A stretch of 9,998 bases of DNA from Burkholderiales bacterium (GTDB taxonomy: Bacteria > Pseudomonadota > Gammaproteobacteria > Burkholderiales > SG8-39): positions 2,424 to 12,421 of the forward strand of contig CAKKSJ010000231.1 in assembly GCA_919902965.1 (NCBI GenBank). Direction: 5' to 3'. The position numbers and the translations under genes were made by a program. Below, in pieces: positions 7,118 through 9,998 of this stretch. The first letter of the stretch is position 1. Each line of letters opens with the position of its first letter. Under the pieces are notes generated by a model. The model did not search any database. It was not told the DNA's origin and worked only from the letters and a program-made list of their open reading frames with translations.

Positions 7118-7632
7118 ACGCCATGCCCTCTGGAGATGCCGAAAGGCTGTTCGCGCCCGCTGATAAGGCCGACGAGGTCGGCGAGGCACTGCAGGGTCAG
7201 CAGACCCAGGCCCACGGGCAGGGACGAATAGGGTATCCACAGGCGTACCCGCCACATCGTGTCGGACGCCCAGCTGTTGGCCCAGGACTCATGCCAAAGC
7301 ACAGCCGTGAACACGGTCATCGTCACGGCGAAAAAGAGTGTCACCGCGGCGGCAAACAGCGCCAGCCACCAGCGCAGCCGCGGGCCGGCGTACAGCGGCA
7401 GAATATCGACGTTAACATGACCCCGCTGCATGAGCACGTAGGGGCTGCCGATGAAGGTTGCCGCGACCAGGCTGTAGGTGACGAAATCGGTCTGCCAGAT
7501 GGTGTTCTGATTGAGCACAAAACGCACGAACACCATATGGCAGACCACGATTACGCCGAACGCAATCAGCGCGGCGGCGAAGTAGCCGAACAAACGGGAG
7601 AGGAACTTGACGCTGCGGACAAACCGGTCCAT
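7114..7632 (-). CDS. dctQ: TRAP transporter small permease subunit (DctQ)
   Basis: The small membrane subunit that pairs with DctM. The 172 residues have four hydrophobic segments at about 14-37, 50-67, 88-112 and 133-155, the usual DctQ layout. Family features are the IWQTDFVTYSLVAATFIGS block (45-63) and QRGHVNVDIL (69-78). I chose ATG 7632. A longer reading from a GTG at 7701 would start inside the terminator hairpin upstream and add 23 residues with no family likeness. The ribosome site at 7632 is weak. The stop overlaps the dctM start by four bases, giving coupled translation. A strong hairpin with a T-run precedes the gene, so it is probably expressed at a lower level than dctP. Confidence 0.9.
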   Translation of the reverse strand: MDRFVRSVKFLSRLFGYFAAALIAFGVIVVCHMVFVRFVLNQNTIWQTDFVTYSLVAATFIGSPYVLMQRGHVNVDILPLYAGPRLRWWLALFAAAVTLFFAVTMTVFTAVLWHESWANSWASDTMWRVRLWIPYSSLPVGLGLLTLQCLADLVGLISGREQPFGISRGHGV

Positions 7633-7670
7633 GGACGATCCAGTGCTCGCGGCGCGCGGGCCGCTCGGGT

Positions 7671-7710
7671 CAACAAAAAACGAAACGGCGGGCGGCACCA
7701 CCGCCCGCCG
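7671..7710 (-). terminator. Intrinsic terminator/attenuator between dctP and dctQ
   Basis: On the minus strand a perfect 10-bp GC stem (7701-7710 pairing with 7686-7695, 5-base loop) is followed directly by TTTCGTTTTTTGTTG (7685-7671). This is a textbook rho-independent terminator. It begins 14 bases after the dctP stop and ends about 39 bases before the dctQ ATG. Because dctQ and dctM follow in the same direction with no clear promoter of their own, it probably works as a partial terminator: most transcripts end after dctP and some read through to dctQM. It is one of the clearest regulatory signals in the window. Confidence 0.85.
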
Positions 7711-7723
7711 CCCGCGCCCTGAA

Positions 7724-8725
7724 TTACTTCACGCTCAGCGCATCGTCGATCAGCTGCTTGCCGTCAGGGACTTCCTTGGCGAATTGGGCGTAGGAGCTAT
7801 CCTTGGCGACTTTGATCCAGGCGTCGTACTCGGCCGGCGTCAGTGTGACCACCTCGACCTTGTTGTCCTTGAACGCCTTGACCATTTTGTCGTCCAGGCC
7901 CTTCGCTTCCCTGGCGAAATAGTCCTGCGACTTCTTCCCGGCCGCGATCAGCGCCGCCTGCTGCTTCTTGTTGAGCTTGTCGAACGCCTTCTTCGACATC
8001 AGCACCGGCTCGTACATGAACCACAAGGCGTTCTCGCCCGGCGCGGTGATGCATTTCACCTGTTCGTAGATGCGGAACGAGACAAAACTGCCGGTGCTCG
8101 TATCTGTCGCTTCGGCAACGCCGGTCTGCAGCGCGTTATAGACTTCGTTGCTCGGAATCGAAACGATGGAGGCGCCGGCCTGCTGCCACATGGCGGCGAA
8201 GGTCGGACCGGCGGAGCGGATTTTTACGCCCTTGATGTCGGCCGGCGTGCGGATGCAGGCCTTTTTCGATGCAACTGCGCCGGCGAGCCAGGCATCGGCG
8301 AGCACGATGACTCCGGCCTTCTCGATTTTCGCCTTGATCTCTTTCATGAACTTCGAGTCGTTCAGCCGCGCGGCGCGTTCATGGCTGCGCACCAGGCCGG
8401 GCATCAGGGTTGCGCCGAAGGCGCGCACCTTGCCGCTGGCGTAGTCGAGCGGGAACGAGGAGATGTCGAGCTGGCCGTTGACCAGCGCATTCCACTGCTC
8501 GTTCGGCTTGAACAGCGACGCGCCCGGATAGACCTGAATTTCGAGATCGACATTCGCGGCCTTGGCCTCGCGCGCGATGATCTGCACCATCTCGTCACGC
8601 GCGTCGCCCTTGCCACCGGGGAACTGGTGTGCCGCGCGCAGGGTGATAGTGGCGGCGAGCGCGGAACCGCTTACCGCAGCAGCGATCAGCGCCGACATGA
8701 TGCCGACGTGTTTTAGCTTAATCAT
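7724..8725 (-). CDS. dctP: TRAP transporter periplasmic substrate-binding protein (DctP family)
   Basis: The soluble periplasmic receptor that captures the substrate and delivers it to DctQM. The 333 residues begin with a Sec signal peptide: basic MIKLKH, a hydrophobic core, and the cleavage site SALA-A after residue 24. The mature protein starts with the family's TITLRAAHQFP. Other marks are QVYPGASLF (64-72), ALVNGQLDIS (80-89), and TPADIKGVKIRSAG (160-173), where R170 corresponds to the conserved arginine that salt-bridges the ligand carboxylate in DctP proteins. VYNALQTGVAEATD (195-208) is the family's late signature. An organic acid ligand is therefore likely; its identity is unknown. 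Start ATG 8725 has an excellent GGAGGAG ribosome site 6 bases upstream. A promoter lies upstream, a terminator follows, and the permease genes come next. Confidence 0.95.
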   Translation of the reverse strand: MIKLKHVGIMSALIAAAVSGSALAATITLRAAHQFPGGKGDARDEMVQIIAREAKAANVDLEIQVYPGASLFKPNEQWNALVNGQLDISSFPLDYASGKVRAFGATLMPGLVRSHERAARLNDSKFMKEIKAKIEKAGVIVLADAWLAGAVASKKACIRTPADIKGVKIRSAGPTFAAMWQQAGASIVSIPSNEVYNALQTGVAEATDTSTGSFVSFRIYEQVKCITAPGENALWFMYEPVLMSKKAFDKLNKKQQAALIAAGKKSQDYFAREAKGLDDKMVKAFKDNKVEVVTLTPAEYDAWIKVAKDSSYAQFAKEVPDGKQLIDDALSVK

Positions 8726-8772
8726 TGATTTCTCCTCCAGGTTTGTCGAAAGGGTCTACAGTTTTTGCGCTT

Positions 8773-8788
8773 CCCCGGTTGTCCGGGG
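8773..8788 (-). promoter_or_regulatory. Hairpin in the dctP leader
   Basis: A perfect 6-bp stem CCCCGG/CCGGGG with a TTGT loop (as read on plus) lies 47 bases before the dctP start, inside the leader predicted from the promoter at 8823-8851. No T-run follows it in the minus direction, so it is not a terminator. It might stabilise the dctP mRNA 5' end, or be the 3' end structure for transcripts coming from the crotonase gene. Confidence 0.35.
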
Positions 8789-8822
8789 TATGGTTGTGAC
8801 TCTGAACTTAGCGGTCGCCGAC

Positions 8823-8851
8823 ATTCTAGGCTGCTGCGGCGCAGGATACAA
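8823..8851 (-). promoter_or_regulatory. Candidate sigma-70 promoter for dctP
   Basis: On the minus strand TTGTAT (8851-8846, 3 of 6 including the TTG) and TAGAAT (8828-8823, 5 of 6) are exactly 17 bases apart. The predicted start near 8816 gives a leader of about 90 bases. I found no sigma-54 -24/-12 pair in this gap, although some dicarboxylate TRAP genes use one. Support comes only from motif and position. Confidence 0.5.
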
Positions 8852-8859
8852 ACCCATCG

Positions 8860-8871
8860 GCATTGCAATGC
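8860..8871. promoter_or_regulatory. Perfect 12-bp palindrome upstream of the dctP promoter (possible operator)
   Basis: GCATTGCAATGC equals its own reverse complement. It starts 8 bases upstream of the predicted dctP -35, at roughly -44 to -55 from the predicted start. Activators often bind there. It lies in the 171-base gap between the crotonase and dctP genes. No regulator gene is present in the window, so which protein would bind is unknown. Confidence 0.4.
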
Positions 8872-8896
8872 AGCATTTTCCGCTGTCTGCGGCGCC

Positions 8897-9682
8897 CTAT
8901 TTGCCTTTGAATTGCGGCTTCTGCTTCGCCAGGAACGCCTTGAAGCCGATACGGTAGTCTTCCGTATCGAAGCAGGCATAACCCTCGTCGCGTTCGGTTT
9001 CGCTGAGCGGACGCGGATCGGCCAGGCGGCGCGCGAATTTCTTGTGCCAGCGCGCCACCAGCGGCGCGCCCGCGGCGATGCGCGCGGCCGCGGCCAGCGC
9101 TTCCGCACCGACCTGGTCATCGGCGACTACGCGGTTGACCAGGCCTTTTTCCTTTGCTTCTGCAGCGCCGAACACGCGGCCCTCGAGCAGGATTTCCAGC
9201 GCGGTGGCGCGGCCGACGAGCTCGATCAGCGCCTGCATTTCGCCGTAGCCGACCACTAGGCCGAGCTTGTTGATAGGGATGCCAAAGCGGCTGGATGCGC
9301 CGCAGATGCGCAGGTCGCACTGCGAGGCAATTTCCAAGCCACCGCCGACGCACACGCCGTGGATCATCGCCACCGTCGGGTGACGGCATTCGGCCACCGC
9401 GCGCATCGTGCCCTCGATCTTGTCGCCGTAATCCTTCGCCACCCTGCCGTTGGTGCGCACCTTTTCGAATTCCGCAATGTCGGCGCCGGCGGCGAAGGCC
9501 TTGTCGCCCGCGCCGCGCAGCACGATGCAGCGCACGCCGTCGTCGGCTTCGAGTTCGCGCACAATCTCGCCCAAACGCATCCACATGCCGAAGCTGAGGG
9601 CGTTCAGTTTCTCCGGGTTGTTCAGCACCACGGTCGCGATGGTGCCGTCGCGTTCGAAATACACAGGATCAGACCTAGACAT
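8897..9682 (-). CDS. Enoyl-CoA hydratase/isomerase family protein (crotonase fold, divergent active site)
   Basis: A 261-residue crotonase-superfamily protein acting on a CoA thioester in the cytoplasm. The N-terminal IATVVLNNPEKLNALS (15-30), the CoA/oxyanion loop KAFAAGADIAEF (61-72) and HPTVAMIHGVCVGGGLEIAS (101-120) with its Glu E117 match the family. In rat enoyl-CoA hydratase the second catalytic glutamate (E164) sits in FGxPEIxLG. Here the block is FGIPINKLGL (133-142), with isoleucine I137 at that place, and the usual PGAGGTQ reads VGYGEMQ (144-150). One catalytic glutamate is thus missing, so standard hydration of enoyl-CoA is not assured; isomerase, hydrolase or lyase chemistry is possible. 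Start ATG 9682 has GGAG seven bases upstream. A longer in-frame start at 9904 would run back into the preceding TRAP gene and lacks similarity. It lies between two TRAP loci, all in one direction. Confidence 0.9.
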   Translation of the reverse strand: MSRSDPVYFERDGTIATVVLNNPEKLNALSFGMWMRLGEIVRELEADDGVRCIVLRGAGDKAFAAGADIAEFEKVRTNGRVAKDYGDKIEGTMRAVAECRHPTVAMIHGVCVGGGLEIASQCDLRICGASSRFGIPINKLGLVVGYGEMQALIELVGRATALEILLEGRVFGAAEAKEKGLVNRVVADDQVGAEALAAAARIAAGAPLVARWHKKFARRLADPRPLSETERDEGYACFDTEDYRIGFKAFLAKQKPQFKGK

Positions 9683-9701
9683 CAACTTTGCTCCATTCAC
9701 A

Positions 9702-9754
9702 GAGGACGCGAAGGAAACGTGTGCCAAGCTTCCCTTGCGAACCTTTGCGTCCTT
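9702..9754. repeat. Imperfect inverted repeat between dctM' and the crotonase gene
   Basis: The arms 9702-9714 (GAGGACGCGAAGG) and 9742-9754 (CCTTTGCGTCCTT) pair at 11 of 13 positions, with a 27-base spacer. The AAGGACGCAAAGG-type wording is like short dispersed palindromic repeats that many proteobacterial genomes carry between genes. That resemblance is from memory. It could also act as a 3'-end structure for the preceding TRAP gene; there is no T-run. Confidence 0.45.
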
Positions 9755-9765
9755 CTTGGAAAATA

Positions 9766-9998
9766 TCAGCGGTAGAACAACTCCACCAGCCCCAGACCGG
9801 TGATGGGAATGTATGTCACCATCATCAGCACCGCGAACAACACGCCGACGAAGTAAATATTGACCTTGCTGACTTCCCAGACACTGGCCCTCGCAATCGA
9901 ACACGCGACCATCAGCACGCTCGCCACCGGCGGGGTCTGCTGGCCGATGCCGAGGTTGATGGTGACGATCAGGCCGAAGTGCACCGGGTCGATGCCGA
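9766..9998 (-). CDS. TRAP transporter large permease (DctM), C-terminal part, cut by the window edge
   Basis: The last 77 residues of a second, different TRAP large permease; the rest lies beyond base 9998. The frame stays open to the edge and reads GIDPVHFGLIVTINLGIGQQ followed by TPPVASVLMVACSIA. This is the conserved final substrate-domain motif of DctM (compare INMEIGLITPPVGLNLYV in the complete dctM here). A hydrophobic helix and a typical ITGLGLVELFYR ending follow. The QQTPPVA wording differs clearly from LITPPVG in the other copy, so this is a paralogue of another TRAP subgroup and not a duplicate. It stops 83 bases before the crotonase start in the same direction, so the two may be co-transcribed. 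Confidence 0.88.
   Translation of the reverse strand, partial: GIDPVHFGLIVTINLGIGQQTPPVASVLMVACSIARASVWEVSKVNIYFVGVLFAVLMMVTYIPITGLGLVELFYR

Noticed and set aside
7118..7255. A 46-residue N-terminal extension of DctM into dctQ
   Set aside because: The extension is the shadow of the dctQ C-terminus. The ATG at 7117 has a ribosome site and the common ATGA overlap.
7633..7701. A 23-residue N-terminal extension of DctQ from GTG 7701
   Set aside because: The start would lie in the loop and stem of the intrinsic terminator, and the extension has no DctQ similarity.
7607..8716. A 369-codon open frame on the plus strand
   Set aside because: It is antisense to dctP and runs through the dctP-dctQ terminator. 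It is a shadow of GC-rich codon use.
8726..8896. A sigma-54 (-24/-12) promoter for dctP
   Set aside because: I looked for GG-N10-GC pairs of the right form in the gap on the minus strand and found none convincing.
9683..9904. An N-terminal extension of the crotonase from 9904
   Set aside because: It would overlap the end of the upstream TRAP gene and cover the inverted repeat, and the crotonase fold begins at 9682 with a ribosome site.

Overview
The window is GC-rich chromosomal DNA from a bacterium, most likely a betaproteobacterium (Burkholderiales or Rhodocyclales type). This is judged from codon use, from an FKBP isomerase and GlpD of proteobacterial type, and from TRAP transporters next to CoA-transferase and crotonase genes. 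I see no rRNA, tRNA, CRISPR array, insertion sequence or phage gene. No stretch over 300 bases lacks a gene.

Left part (1-3755). Bases 1-190 hold no gene I can support, only a short 22-bp tandem repeat and a small hairpin. A short FKBP-type prolyl isomerase gene (minus) and glpD (plus) diverge from a 149-bp region with a recognisable promoter on each strand. glpD starts a tight three-gene plus-strand unit: glpD, a HAD phosphatase (4-base ATGA overlap) and a TauE/SafE permease (3-base gap). A hairpin-rich convergent gap of 118 bp follows.

Middle and right part (3874-9998). All genes here lie on the minus strand. In transcription order they are: the end of a large TRAP permease subunit (cut by the window edge), a divergent enoyl-CoA hydratase/isomerase, a complete TRAP transporter (dctP, dctQ, dctM), a class III (CaiB/BaiF) CoA-transferase, and a separate five-helix membrane protein resembling DUF420. 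dctP has its own promoter with a perfect 12-bp palindrome just upstream. A strong intrinsic terminator/attenuator sits between dctP and dctQ, and dctQ and dctM overlap by 4 bases.

How the genes fit together (inference): the right-hand cluster looks like a catabolic module. The TRAP system would import an organic acid, the CoA-transferase would turn it into its CoA thioester, and the crotonase would act on a CoA thioester. The substrate cannot be named from sequence. The left unit links glycerol-3-phosphate oxidation to a phosphatase and an anion exporter of unknown substrates. I found no clearly new large system. The most notable points are the crotonase lacking one catalytic glutamate, the two TRAP systems around acyl-CoA genes, and the dctP regulatory elements.
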